A stretch of 64,000 nt of DNA. Source: Limnohabitans sp. 2KL-51 (lineage in GTDB: Bacteria; Pseudomonadota; Gammaproteobacteria; Burkholderiales; Burkholderiaceae_C). The DNA is taken from assembly GCF_003063645.1 (NCBI RefSeq), contig NZ_NESJ01000005.1, positions 1 to 64,000 of the forward strand, given 5' to 3'. The position numbers and the translations under genes are program-made. Under the pieces are notes generated by a model. The model saw only the letters and a list, made by a program, of their open reading frames with translations, was not told the origin of the DNA and searched no databases. Numbering within the stretch: the stretch's first letter is position 1; each line of letters starts with the position of its first letter. Positions 39,145 through 47,843 of this stretch are shown in pieces.

Positions 39145-40518
39145 ATGTCTGACCTTGCCCCAACTGCCGCCCCCAACGACAACACGCCGCCTGCCACGGT
39201 GCGCACCTGGCGCGAGGCGCTGCGCCTTTACCTTCAGCCCGCCAGCCTGCGCATGTTGGCGCTGGGCTTTTCAGCGGGCTTGCCGCTGCTGTTGGTGCTG
39301 GGCACGCTCAGTTTTCGGTTGCGCGAGGCGGGCATTGATCGCAGCACCATTGGTTACCTCAGCTGGGTCGGGCTGGCCTATGGCGTGAAGTGGATGTGGG
39401 CCCCGCTGGTGGACCGCATGCCCATTCCCTGGCTCACACGGCAGCTGGGTCGCAGGCGCAGCTGGTTGCTGGTGTCGCAGCTGGTGATCGCGTTCGGGCT
39501 GGTGGGCATGGCCCTGAACGACCCTTCGCAATTGCTCGGTCCGTTGGTGGCTTGTGCTTTGGCGGTGGCCATCGCTTCAGCCACGCAAGACATTGCGCTG
39601 GACGCCTACCGCATTGAGTCGGCCGAGGTGAACGCCCAAGCCGCCTTGGCGGCCAGCTACCAAACGGGTTATCGCTTGGCCATGATCTGGGCCGGGGCGG
39701 GCGTGCTGTGGATCGCGGCTTTGGCCCAAGGCGAGCAAACGCCCGGCTATGCGCAGTCGGCTTGGCAAGCGGCCTACCTGGTCATGGCACTGAGCATGCT
39801 GCCAGGCATGTGGGTGGTTCTGGCTTCGCCCGAACCGGTGCCTGCACCCTTTGCGCCTGCGCGCAATGTGGCCGAGTGGCTCAAGGGCGCGGTGGTCGAG
39901 CCCTTTGCCGATTTCTGGCTGCGCTACCGCTGGCAGGCGGTGTTGCTGCTGGCGCTGATCGCGGTTTACCGCATCAGTGACGTGGTCATGGGCATCATGG
40001 CCAACCCGTTTTATGTGGACATGGGTTTTACCAAAAGCGAAGTGGCCAGCGTGACCAAGCTGTACGGCGTCATCATGACCCTGGTGGGCGCGTTTGTGGG
40101 CGGTGTGCTGTCGGCGCGGCTGGGCGTCATGCGGGTGCTCATGTTGGGGGCGGCCTTAAGTGCGCTCACCAATTTGCTGTTTGTCTGGCTCAGTGGCGTG
40201 GGCCACGACGTACAAGCGCTGGTGTGGGTCATCTCGGCAGACAACCTGGCCAGCGGCATTGCCTCTGCCGCGTTCATCGCCTATTTGTCCTCGCTCACCA
40301 ACATCAGCTATTCGGCCACGCAATACGCGCTGCTCAGCTCCATGATGCTGCTGCTGCCCAAGTTCATCGCCGGATTTTCGGGGGAATTTGTGGATGCGCA
40401 TGGCTACGCCAGCTTCTTCACGGCCACGGCCTGGCTGGGCTTGCCGGTGCTTGTGCTGGTGGCCTTTGCCTCGAGGGTGCATGCGCGTTCTTCGGAACAT
40501 GGATCGCTTCATTCCTAG
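39145..40518 (+). CDS. AmpG-like MFS permease
   Basis: 457 aa from ATG 39145. LALGFSAGLPLLLVLGTLSF, YLSWVGLAYGVKWMWAPLVD and ATQDIALDAYRIES are the AmpG (muropeptide permease) motifs. Expected to import anhydro-muropeptides from the periplasm for cell-wall recycling. Confidence 0.93.
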   Translation: MSDLAPTAAPNDNTPPATVRTWREALRLYLQPASLRMLALGFSAGLPLLLVLGTLSFRLREAGIDRSTIGYLSWVGLAYGVKWMWAPLVDRMPIPWLTRQLGRRRSWLLVSQLVIAFGLVGMALNDPSQLLGPLVACALAVAIASATQDIALDAYRIESAEVNAQAALAASYQTGYRLAMIWAGAGVLWIAALAQGEQTPGYAQSAWQAAYLVMALSMLPGMWVVLASPEPVPAPFAPARNVAEWLKGAVVEPFADFWLRYRWQAVLLLALIAVYRISDVVMGIMANPFYVDMGFTKSEVASVTKLYGVIMTLVGAFVGGVLSARLGVMRVLMLGAALSALTNLLFVWLSGVGHDVQALVWVISADNLASGIASAAFIAYLSSLTNISYSATQYALLSSMMLLLPKFIAGFSGEFVDAHGYASFFTATAWLGLPVLVLVAFASRVHARSSEHGSLHS

Positions 40519-40530
40519 CGATGACGGCTC

Positions 40531-40663
40531 TCCCGTCACTGCGAGCGAAGCGCGGCAGTCCATGGATTGCTTCGTGCCTCGCAATGACATGGGTCAATTG
40601 CTTAGTGCCTCGCAATGACCACTGTTTTGTCATGGCGAGGAGCGAAGCGACGCGGCCATCCAT
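40531..40663. repeat. Repeat family R1, copies 3 and 4
   Basis: A full element (40531-40593, with GCGAGCGAAGCGCGGCAGTC, two short deletions relative to copy 1) is followed by CCTCGCAATGAC (40608-40619) and GTCATGGCGAGGAGCGAAGC (from 40629). The latter two are inverted relative to each other. They fill the gap between the AmpG-like gene and the response regulator. Confidence 0.85.
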
Positions 40664-40729
40664 ATTACGTTTACCAAACTTTACCGTTTGGATGTCCCGT
40701 GACCCAGAACCAGAGTGGATGATCAAGCC

Positions 40730-41431
40730 ATGCAACAACTCTTGATGATCGAAGACGATGCGCGCCTCGCGGGCATGGTGGCGGACTACCTGGGGCAAAA
40801 CGGTTTTGGCGTCAGCCTTGCGCCCAACGCGCAAAGAGGTCTGGCCCGATTGCAAAGCGCGGGCGTGGAGCTGGTCATCCTTGACCTGATGCTGCCCGAC
40901 CTGGATGGCCTGCAGGTGTGCCAACGCATCCGCGCCCTGCCCGGCGCTTTGGGCCAAGTGCCTGTGCTCATGCTCACGGCCAAAGGCGATCCGATGGACC
41001 GCATCATTGGCCTGGAAATGGGGGCTGACGATTATTTGCCCAAGCCCTTTGAGCCCCGCGAATTGCTGGCCCGCATCAAAGCCATCTTGCGCCGCCACAA
41101 CACCGTCCATGACACGACCCAAAAGCTGCTGCAATTTGGCTCGCTCGAGATTGACCGAGATGCCCGCCGCGTCAGCGTCAAGGGGCAGGAATGCGATTTG
41201 ACTTCCCACCAGTACGACCTGTTGGTGGTTCTGGCCGAGCGTGCGGGCCGCGTGCTGACGCGCGACCAGATCATGGAGGCTGTGCGGGGTCGCGAACTCG
41301 AAGCCTTTGACCGATCGATTGATGTGCACATGGGGCGCATCCGAGCCGCCATCGAGGACGACCCCAAAGCACCGCAACGCATCCTGACCGTGCGCGGTGT
41401 GGGCTATGTGTTTGCCCGCCAACAAGACTGA
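40730..41431 (+). CDS. Response regulator, OmpR/PhoB family
   Basis: 233 aa from ATG 40730 (a GTG five codons upstream is possible). The receiver has the acidic pair at 9-10, phosphoacceptor Asp52 in VILDLMLPD and Lys105 in KPFEP. The C-terminal winged helix has QYDLLVVLAERAGRVLTRDQ and IRAAIEDDPKAPQRI. It is followed by its sensor kinase after 4 bases. The regulated genes are unknown. Confidence 0.95.
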   Translation: MQQLLMIEDDARLAGMVADYLGQNGFGVSLAPNAQRGLARLQSAGVELVILDLMLPDLDGLQVCQRIRALPGALGQVPVLMLTAKGDPMDRIIGLEMGADDYLPKPFEPRELLARIKAILRRHNTVHDTTQKLLQFGSLEIDRDARRVSVKGQECDLTSHQYDLLVVLAERAGRVLTRDQIMEAVRGRELEAFDRSIDVHMGRIRAAIEDDPKAPQRILTVRGVGYVFARQQD

Positions 41432-41435
41432 TTGC

Positions 41436-42785
41436 ATGCCGATCCAAGCTTTGTCGCGCCGCTGGTCACGCCACCTGTACCTGCGCATCTGGCTCGCGGT
41501 TGTGGGTGTCGTGACCCTGTTGATGCTGGTGGTGGGCTGGGCCTGGCGTGCCACGGTCGAGCACCATGCCGCGCCGCCCGCCCCGCGTGAATGGGTGGTG
41601 CTGAACGCGCAGGGTGATGTGTTGGCCAGCACCACTCGGGCGGGGCCTTTTGCACCTTTGGTCTTTGAGGTGCCCTTGCCCGATGGCCAAACCTTGGCGC
41701 TTCAGGTCCAGCGCAGCGGCGAACGTGCCGGTGAGCGCCACCGCCCCCCCGCTTCAGAAGGCAGGCCGGGCATGCTTGGCATGGGGCCGGGCGCGCCAGG
41801 GCACTTTCCGCCCCACCAGTCGCCCCACTTACCGCCCCACTTGCGCAGAGACATGCCTTGGTGGGCCAAGCCCACGGGGTTTTTCTGGATGCTGGGCCTG
41901 ATCGGCTTGGCCGTGGCGCTGGGCCTGTACCCGGTGGTGCGCAGGCTCACGCAGCGGCTTGAAGGCCTGCAGCGCGGCGTGCAGCGCTGGGGGGAGGGCG
42001 ACTTGTCGGCGCGCGTGCCGGTGCAAGGCGACGATGAAGTGGCCGATTTGTCCGAACGTTTCAACGCGGCGGCCGCGCGCATCGAAGGCCTGATGGCCTC
42101 GCAAAAATCCTTGCTGGCCAACGCCTCGCATGAGCTGCGTTCGCCACTGGCACGCATCCGCATGGGGCTGGAGCTGTTGAACGGCCCCGCTGCCGACTCG
42201 GACGCGCATGCCCGCAGCCGCACCGAAATTTTGCGCAACATGGCCGAGCTGGATCAGCTGATCGACGAGATTTTGCTGGCCAGTCGCCTTGACGCGAAAG
42301 AAGCGGATATCGGCACCGTGGAGGCGGTGGACCTGGTGGGCCTGTGTGCTGAAGAGTGCGCGCGCGTGGGGGCCGAGCTGGAAGTGCCACCAGGCCAGTC
42401 GCAGCTGGAGGTGCTGGGGGTGGCCAAGCTGCTGCGCCGCCTGGTGCGCAACCTGCTGGAAAACGCAGGGCGGCACGGTGCCAGCGGCCACGAAACCGCG
42501 CAAGGCCAGGGCATTGCCCTGAGCTTGACTCAGCAAGGCCAGACGGTCCGAATTCGGGTGTGTGACCACGGCCCGGGCGTGCCCTCTGACTACCGAGATC
42601 GGATCTTTGAGCCCTTTTTCCGATTGCCTGGGGCCAGTGAGCGTGTGGGCGGTGTGGGCTTGGGGCTCTCGCTCGTCAAGTCGATTTCAGAGCGCCATGG
42701 CGGGCGGGTAAGGTGCGCAGACCGCCCCGGTGGCGGTGCCTGCTTTGAGGTGGATTTGCCCCAAAGCAAAACGGCGAACCCCTGA
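41436..42785 (+). CDS. Sensor histidine kinase with His/Pro-rich periplasmic segment
   Basis: 449 aa from ATG 41436. Two membrane helices (VVGVVTLLMLVVGWAW and FFWMLGLIGLAVALGLY) bracket a periplasmic domain whose end is GMGPGAPGHFPPHQSPHLPP, rich in His, Pro and Met. HAMP, then H-box NASHELRSPLARIR (His about 231), N-box LLENAGRHG and ATP lid VGGVGLGLSLVKSI follow. The arrangement and RstB-like length suggest metal or envelope sensing. Confidence 0.94.
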   Translation: MPIQALSRRWSRHLYLRIWLAVVGVVTLLMLVVGWAWRATVEHHAAPPAPREWVVLNAQGDVLASTTRAGPFAPLVFEVPLPDGQTLALQVQRSGERAGERHRPPASEGRPGMLGMGPGAPGHFPPHQSPHLPPHLRRDMPWWAKPTGFFWMLGLIGLAVALGLYPVVRRLTQRLEGLQRGVQRWGEGDLSARVPVQGDDEVADLSERFNAAAARIEGLMASQKSLLANASHELRSPLARIRMGLELLNGPAADSDAHARSRTEILRNMAELDQLIDEILLASRLDAKEADIGTVEAVDLVGLCAEECARVGAELEVPPGQSQLEVLGVAKLLRRLVRNLLENAGRHGASGHETAQGQGIALSLTQQGQTVRIRVCDHGPGVPSDYRDRIFEPFFRLPGASERVGGVGLGLSLVKSISERHGGRVRCADRPGGGACFEVDLPQSKTANP

Positions 42786-42796
42786 GGGTTCGCCGT
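42771..42796 (-). terminator. Intrinsic terminator for the ilvE-zf-CHCC genes
   Basis: A perfect 11-bp stem (42771-42781 with 42786-42796, loop CTGA) overlaps the kinase stop codon. On the minus strand it is followed by TTTTGCTTT, so it ends the leftward transcript; on the plus strand no T-run follows. Confidence 0.75.
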
Positions 42797-42836
42797 GCGC
42801 GTGCCCAGCCACCGCAGGGATGGCCTTGTTTGATTT

Positions 42837-43043
42837 TCAGTGGTGGTGCCCCACCACCTCGCCAGCTTTGAGTTTGTACAAGGTGCCGCAATAAGGGCAC
42901 TTGGCCTGGCCGGTTTTGGCCACGTCCAGGTAGACCTTGGGGTGGCTGTTCCAGATTTTCATGTCGGCCTTGGGGCTTGGGCAGAACACACCGCCCTGGG
43001 GGTTCAGGTCGGCGGTCAGCAGTTCAACAGTCGCGGTGCTCAT
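42837..43043 (-). CDS. Zinc-finger CHCC domain protein (NDUFS6-like)
   Basis: 68 aa. FCPSPKADMKIWNSHPKVYL and AKCPYCGTLYKL contain the conserved C...H...CxxC set of the zf-CHCC domain, related to the mitochondrial complex I subunit NDUFS6. In betaproteobacteria it is often encoded next to ilvE. It starts three bases after the ilvE stop. Confidence 0.9.
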   Translation of the reverse strand: MSTATVELLTADLNPQGGVFCPSPKADMKIWNSHPKVYLDVAKTGQAKCPYCGTLYKLKAGEVVGHHH

Positions 43044-43046
43044 GGT

Positions 43047-43997
43047 TCAAACCTGGGTCAGCCAATGCGCGTACTTGGGGTTGCGGCCGTTGACGATGTC
43101 AAAGAAGCCGCTCTGGATTTTTTCGGTGATCGGGCCGCGGCTGCCCACGTAATCGCCCTTGCCCAGCTCGATGCGGTCAAGTTCGCGAATCGGCGTGACT
43201 TCGGCGGCAGTGCCCGTGAAGAACGCTTCGTCAGCGATGTAAACCTCGTCACGCGTGATGCGCTTTTGCACGATCTCCAGACCCAAATCTTTGGCGATGT
43301 GGAACACCGTGTTGCGGGTGATGCCGTTCAGGGCGCCGGCTGACAAATCGGGCGTATAGATCACACCGTTTTTGACCACAAAAATGTTTTCGCCAGCGCC
43401 TTCGGACACAAAGCCCGAAGTGTCGAGCAGCAGGGCTTCGTCGTAGCCTTCGTCGGTCACTTCCATGTTGGCCAAAATGCTGTTGGTGTAGTTGCTCACC
43501 GCCTTGGCCTGCGTCATGGTGATGTTGACGTGGTGGCGGGTGTAGCTGCTGGTTTTCACGCGGATGCCGCGCTTCATGCCTTCCTCGCCCAAATAGGCGC
43601 CCCAGGTCCAGGCGGCGACCATCAGGTGGATGGTGTTGCCTTTGGGGCTGACGCCCAGCTTTTTGTCGCCAATCCAGGTCAGGGGCCGGATGTAACCGCT
43701 TTCCAAGTTGTTCTCGCGCACCACGGCGCGTTGCGCTTCGTTGACCTGATCTTGCGTGAAGGGGATGTTCATGCGCAAAATTTTGGCGCTGTTGAACAGG
43801 CGCTCGGTGTGCTCTTGCAGGCGGAAGATGGCGGTGCCTTGCTCGGTTTTGTAGGCGCGCACGCCCTCAAAAGCGCCGCAGCCGTAGTGCAAGGTGTGGC
43901 TCAGCACATGGATCTTGGCATCGCGCCAATCGACCATCTGGCCGTCCATCCAGATTTTGCCGTCACGGTCTGACATGGAGGGAATGACAACGCTCAT
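43047..43997 (-). CDS. ilvE: Branched-chain amino acid aminotransferase
   Basis: 316 aa, class IV fold. DGQMVDWRDAKIHVLSHTLH, the PLP-lysine region TQAKAVSNYTNSILA and the TGTAAEVTPI end segment identify IlvE, which interconverts branched-chain amino acids and keto acids. Confidence 0.97.
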   Translation of the reverse strand: MSVVIPSMSDRDGKIWMDGQMVDWRDAKIHVLSHTLHYGCGAFEGVRAYKTEQGTAIFRLQEHTERLFNSAKILRMNIPFTQDQVNEAQRAVVRENNLESGYIRPLTWIGDKKLGVSPKGNTIHLMVAAWTWGAYLGEEGMKRGIRVKTSSYTRHHVNITMTQAKAVSNYTNSILANMEVTDEGYDEALLLDTSGFVSEGAGENIFVVKNGVIYTPDLSAGALNGITRNTVFHIAKDLGLEIVQKRITRDEVYIADEAFFTGTAAEVTPIRELDRIELGKGDYVGSRGPITEKIQSGFFDIVNGRNPKYAHWLTQV

Positions 43998-44045
43998 GAA
44001 AGTGTCCTTTGAAGAAGGGGCATTAAATTAGTGCAAAAAGAGATT

Positions 44046-44447
44046 TTAAGGGTTTGGCTGCTCGGGCCGCTGCAGTGTCCATTCGGTCAGCTTGCCGCCC
44101 ACAAAGGTGCAGCTCACGCTCGACTGGCCGGTGTCGGTCCAGCGGTAGACCTCGGGTTGGGCGTCTTTTTCGGTTTGCAGCTCGCCCAGGGCGCGGGTCA
44201 TGGCGATCACATGCATCAAGGTGGCGCCTTTTTTCAGCTTGGCATTGAGCATCACCGCGCTGGCCACATGGCCGATCGGGCGGTCGGCAGCTTTTTTGAG
44301 GATGGTGAGCAAGCGCGTGAAGTGCAGCAGCACCCACATGACGATGCCGCCCACGGCCAGGGCAATGCCCGGCCAGCCAAAGGCTTGCCAAGCCCCAACG
44401 GTCAGGACGGCGATGGCGGCGAGGGTGAGGATTCGGGTGAAATTCAT
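44046..44447 (-). CDS. Small conserved membrane protein of unknown function
   Basis: 133 aa with two N-terminal membrane helices (ILTLAAIAVLTVGAWQAF, GIALAVGGIVMWVLLHF), then a basic cytoplasmic-looking region (LNAKLKKGATLMHVIAMTRA). No recognised domain. It lies alone between ilvE and rsmI. Confidence 0.7.
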   Translation of the reverse strand: MNFTRILTLAAIAVLTVGAWQAFGWPGIALAVGGIVMWVLLHFTRLLTILKKAADRPIGHVASAVMLNAKLKKGATLMHVIAMTRALGELQTEKDAQPEVYRWTDTGQSSVSCTFVGGKLTEWTLQRPEQPNP

Positions 44448-44487
44448 GGGGGCCGATTGTGCCTTGCTGACGCAGTGGGGGTCGCCA

Positions 44488-45405
44488 TCAGCTGGATTTT
44501 TTCAGAGCCAAGGCCAGGTCGTACAAGGTGTTTTTGGATTCGCCCGAGATCTCGGCCGCCAGTTTGACCGCTGTTTTGAGGGGCAATTCGGGCAGCAGCA
44601 GATGCAAGACCCGCAAGCCCTCACCCGTGGTGTCGTCCACCGGCGCGTCATGCAGCACCAGCACAAATTCACCCCGCAGGCGCTCGGGCTTTTCGGCCAG
44701 CCAAGCGCTCAAATCTTGCGCGGGCAGGGTTTCGATTTGCTCGAATTGCTTGGTCAGCTCGCGCCCCAGCGTGACGCGGCGCTGGCCCAACACGGCCAGC
44801 GCCTGGGCCAAGGCTTCGATGCGGTGCGGCGCCTCCAGCAGCACCACGGCGCGGCTTTCTTGGGCCAGCTGTTGCACGGCCAATTGGCGTTCGGTGGCTT
44901 TGCTGGACAAAAATCCGGCAAACACAAAGCCGCTGTCACCGGTCATCCCCGATGCGCTCAGAGCAGTGGTCACGCTGCTGGCGCCGGGCAAGGGCATCAC
45001 CCTAAAACCAGCCTGCCGCACAGCGGCCACCAGCCGCGCTCCCGGGTCGCTGATGGCGGGGGTGCCTGCGTCGCTCACATAGGCTACGCGCAGGCCTTGG
45101 CCCAAGCGCTCCAGCACGTTGTGGGCGGCTTCGGCTTCGTTGTGTTGGTGCACCGCCAACAGTTGGCTGCCCGGGCGGTCCAGCCCGTAGGCGCGTAACA
45201 ATTGCTGCGTGTGGCGGGTGTCTTCGCAGGCCACCACGTCTACCCGGGCCAGCACATGCAAGGCGCGCAGGCTGATGTCGGCCAGGTTGCCAATCGGGGT
45301 GGCCACGACATACAGTGTGCTGGCTGGGTGGTTTTGTGCACCAGCGGCTTCGTGCGCAGCAGCCAAGGCGTTGGCAAACGAGGCAGACAAGGGAGACGGA
45401 GTCAA
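44488..45405 (-). CDS. rsmI: 16S rRNA 2'-O-ribose C1402 methyltransferase
   Basis: 305 aa. STLYVVATPIGNLADIS, ACEDTRHTQQLL, VAYVSDAGTPAISDPG and LPGASSVTTAL are the RsmI motifs for methylating C1402 near the P site. The start appears to be TTG at 45405, which shares one base with the divergent yraN ATG. Confidence 0.96.
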   Translation of the reverse strand: MTPSPLSASFANALAAAHEAAGAQNHPASTLYVVATPIGNLADISLRALHVLARVDVVACEDTRHTQQLLRAYGLDRPGSQLLAVHQHNEAEAAHNVLERLGQGLRVAYVSDAGTPAISDPGARLVAAVRQAGFRVMPLPGASSVTTALSASGMTGDSGFVFAGFLSSKATERQLAVQQLAQESRAVVLLEAPHRIEALAQALAVLGQRRVTLGRELTKQFEQIETLPAQDLSAWLAEKPERLRGEFVLVLHDAPVDDTTGEGLRVLHLLLPELPLKTAVKLAAEISGESKNTLYDLALALKKSS

Positions 45406-45797
45406 TGCAATTCCTCAAAAAAGACAAAGTGGGTCAGCCCTCTACCAAAGCCCGGGGCGACGCGGGCGAAGACGAGGCGTTGGCCTTTTTGCAAGCACGC
45501 GGCTTGCGGCTGCTGCAGCGCAATTATCGGACCCCGGGCCGAGGCGGGGGCGAAATAGACCTGATCATGCAAAGTCCGGACGGCACGGTGGTGTTTGTCG
45601 AGGTGCGAAAACGCAGCCGAAGTGACTTTGGCGGTGCGGCCGCCACCATCGGGGCTGTCAAACAGCGGCGCATTGTGTTTGCGGCCCGGCATTACCTGCT
45701 CAGTTGGCGGAAACTGCCGCCTGCCCGCTTTGATGTGGTGACGCTGGAAGGCCAGGGGCCGCAGTGGCTGCAGGCGGCCTTTGACGCCAGCCAGTGA
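45405..45797 (+). CDS. yraN: YraN family protein (UPF0102)
   Basis: 130 aa from ATG 45405. GEDEALAFLQARGL, GGGEIDLIMQ and VVFVEVRKRS give the endonuclease-like core of UPF0102, of unknown cellular role (linked to Holliday-junction-resolvase folds). Divergent from rsmI with overlapping starts. Confidence 0.9.
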   Translation: MQFLKKDKVGQPSTKARGDAGEDEALAFLQARGLRLLQRNYRTPGRGGGEIDLIMQSPDGTVVFVEVRKRSRSDFGGAAATIGAVKQRRIVFAARHYLLSWRKLPPARFDVVTLEGQGPQWLQAAFDASQ

Positions 45798-46112
45798 TTC
45801 GGCTCCTTGAAGTCTTCAGCAGCATCCAAGTGATCGCATTTTTGTAGCAGCCCACCCCTGTGGGCGATGGGTTTTTTGTGGGAGCCCACCCCTGTGGGCG
45901 ATGGACGTGGAACACGTCCTGCAAACCATCGCCCACAGGGTGGGCTCCTACAAAGTCAACAATAGCCGCATGGACGAAACCCACATGGGCCATTCAAACT
46001 TCATCAAGCCGTATCCATAAAGCAGCTTTGACCGCGCATCGCAAGTGATTGGGCACACACACTCGGGCTAAATAGGCTCTGCCCCGGGCTGGCGGGGTTA
46101 TCATGCCGGCTT
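45798..46112. repeat. 315-base gap filled with family R2 palindromic repeats
   Basis: Direct copies of the AGCCCACCCCTGTGGGCGAT unit lie at 45844-45870 and 45878-45904, and an inverted copy at 45926-45951 (ending GGGTGGGCTCCTAC). Each contains the CCCAC/GTGGG palindrome. The same family reappears at 48483-48556. Confidence 0.85.
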
Positions 46113-46697
46113 ATGTTAGACCTGCGCATACAACAGCATTTCATCGACAGTGCCGACCTGCACTACCAGGTGGCCGATGGCTTGGCCAAGCCTGTTGATG
46201 CGGCTGTTCAGGCCGTTTTGGCTTGCGTCACTGGTGGCGGCAAGGTGCTGACGGCTGGGCTGGGTGCATCGGCGGGTCTGGCGCAATATTTGGCGGGGCT
46301 GCTGGTGGGCGGCTTTGAGCGAGAAAGACCGGGCCTGTCGGCCATGGCCTTGTCGGCCGATGCCCAGATGGCCACTTTATGGCCCGAAGAGCAGGGGCTG
46401 GCCAGCCAGGTGCGTGCCTTGGGCCACACCGGGGATGTGCTCTTTCTCATCAGCTCTCAAGGCTCGGAAAACGCCATGGTGCAGGCGGTGCAAGCCGCGC
46501 ACGAGCGTGAAATGAGCGTGGTGGCACTCACAGGTCACCAGGGCGGCGCATTGGCCCGCCAACTGCGCGAGACCGATGTGCATGTGTGCGTGCCCCACGA
46601 GCGCGTGGCCCGAATTCGCGAGGTGCAGCAGTTGGTGCTGCACTGTTTGTGTGATGGCATTGACACCCAGTTGTTGGGTGAACAGGAGTCTTATTAA
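46113..46697 (+). CDS. SIS-domain protein, DiaA/GmhA-like
   Basis: 194 aa. GKVLTAGLGASAGLAQYLAG, DVLFLISSQGSENAMVQAV and ALTGHQGGALA are sugar-isomerase-domain motifs. Position between yraN and a BON lipoprotein is exactly that of E. coli diaA (DnaA initiator-associating), which fits better than phosphoheptose isomerase. Binding partner inferred, not seen. Confidence 0.88.
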   Translation: MLDLRIQQHFIDSADLHYQVADGLAKPVDAAVQAVLACVTGGGKVLTAGLGASAGLAQYLAGLLVGGFERERPGLSAMALSADAQMATLWPEEQGLASQVRALGHTGDVLFLISSQGSENAMVQAVQAAHEREMSVVALTGHQGGALARQLRETDVHVCVPHERVARIREVQQLVLHCLCDGIDTQLLGEQESY

Positions 46698-47315
46698 ATG
46701 AAACGTCAACTTCAAACAGTGGTCTATGGTGCCGTGTTGCTGGCCTCTTTGGCCAGCCTGAGCGCTTGCGCGCCTTTGATCGTGGGGGGCGCTGTCATGA
46801 CCAGTGTGATGGTCACTGACCGCCGCACCACAGGCACGCAGGTCGAAGACGAGAGCATCGAGATCAAAGTGGCCAGCGCCGTGCGCCAAGACTTGGGTGA
46901 TCGCGTTCACCTCAATGTGACCAGCTTCAACCGCCAAGTGCTGCTCAGTGGCGAGGTGCGCACCGCGGCCGACAAGGAGCGTGCCGAAAAACTCGCTTCG
47001 AGCCAAGAAAACGTGAACGCGGTGGTCAACGACTTGGTTGTGATGCCTGTCAGCTCACTGACCCAGCGCTCCAAGGACATCGTCATCACCGGCAGGATCA
47101 AGGCGGCCTTTGTGGACGCCAAGGATTTGCAGGTCAACGCCGTCAAGGTGGTGACGGAGCGCGGCATCGTCTACTTGATGGGCCGCGTGACGGCGCGCGA
47201 GGCCAAACGCGCCACGGACATCGCCCGTGGCATGAGCGGCGTGACCAAGGTGGTGCGCGTCTTTGAGGAAATCTCGGAGCAAGAACTCCAGCGCCTGAGC
47301 CGCCCCACCCGATAA
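46698..47315 (+). CDS. BON-domain lipoprotein, DolP/YraP-like
   Basis: 205 aa. Signal peptide with lipobox LSAC (Cys24), then two BON domains (SAVRQDLGDRVHLNVTSFNR and ITGRIKAAFVDAKDLQVNAV regions). DolP is an outer membrane lipoprotein supporting the BAM complex and envelope integrity. It begins directly after the SIS gene. Confidence 0.92.
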   Translation: MKRQLQTVVYGAVLLASLASLSACAPLIVGGAVMTSVMVTDRRTTGTQVEDESIEIKVASAVRQDLGDRVHLNVTSFNRQVLLSGEVRTAADKERAEKLASSQENVNAVVNDLVVMPVSSLTQRSKDIVITGRIKAAFVDAKDLQVNAVKVVTERGIVYLMGRVTAREAKRATDIARGMSGVTKVVRVFEEISEQELQRLSRPTR

Positions 47316-47342
47316 GCTCCTGTCGAGAAAGCTCGTTTGATC

Positions 47343-47843
47343 ATGTGGCGTTTCATCGCGTTGTTCCTGATTGTTTTGGCCGTGCTTTTTGGCATCGAAA
47401 AGCTCAACCCCGTGCAGGTGGCCCTGATCACCCCTTGGACCAGCTTTTTGGCGTGGTTCAGTGCAGGCATCATGACCGTCTTCGATTCGGACGTCATCAG
47501 CCACGGCCGCGTCATCCAGAGCCAAGCCGCAGGCTTTGGTGTCTCGATTGAAGCCGGGTGCAACGGTGTCGAGGCCGTCCTCATCTTGATCGCGGGCATG
47601 GTGGCATTTCCATCGCCGCTCAGGCTCAAGCTGGCGGGCATTGCGGCCGGTTGCATTGCTGTGCAGGCGGCCAACATCTTGCGCGTGATCAGCCTGTATT
47701 ACTTGGGCAAGTGGGACAAAGAGGTGTTTGACTTTGCGCACCTGTACCTGTGGCAGGCGCTGATCATGCTGGATGTGCTGGTGGTGTGGTTGCTGTGGAT
47801 TCGGGCCGTGGCCCGAAACCAAGGGGCCAACCTTGCCGTATAG
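47343..47843 (+). CDS. xrtH: Exosortase H (IPTL-CTERM-specific)
   Basis: 166 aa from ATG 47343. Multi-helix membrane protein with the exosortase catalytic triad: Cys73 in EAGCNGVEAVLILIAG, Arg114 in NILRVISLYYLG and His133 in DFAHLYLWQALIML. Short, as expected for XrtH. Exosortases cut C-terminal sorting tails at the inner membrane. It overlaps its partner gene by 11 bases and has two IPTL-CTERM substrate genes 2-4 kb downstream. Confidence 0.92.
   Translation: MWRFIALFLIVLAVLFGIEKLNPVQVALITPWTSFLAWFSAGIMTVFDSDVISHGRVIQSQAAGFGVSIEAGCNGVEAVLILIAGMVAFPSPLRLKLAGIAAGCIAVQAANILRVISLYYLGKWDKEVFDFAHLYLWQALIMLDVLVVWLLWIRAVARNQGANLAV

Noticed and set aside
37950..40663. Possible CRISPR array
   Set aside because: Repeats are few, palindromic, unequal in length, interrupted by genes and not regularly spaced.
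46113..46697. Phosphoheptose isomerase (gmhA) call for the SIS protein
   Set aside because: The position between yraN and a BON lipoprotein matches diaA; no heptose genes are near.
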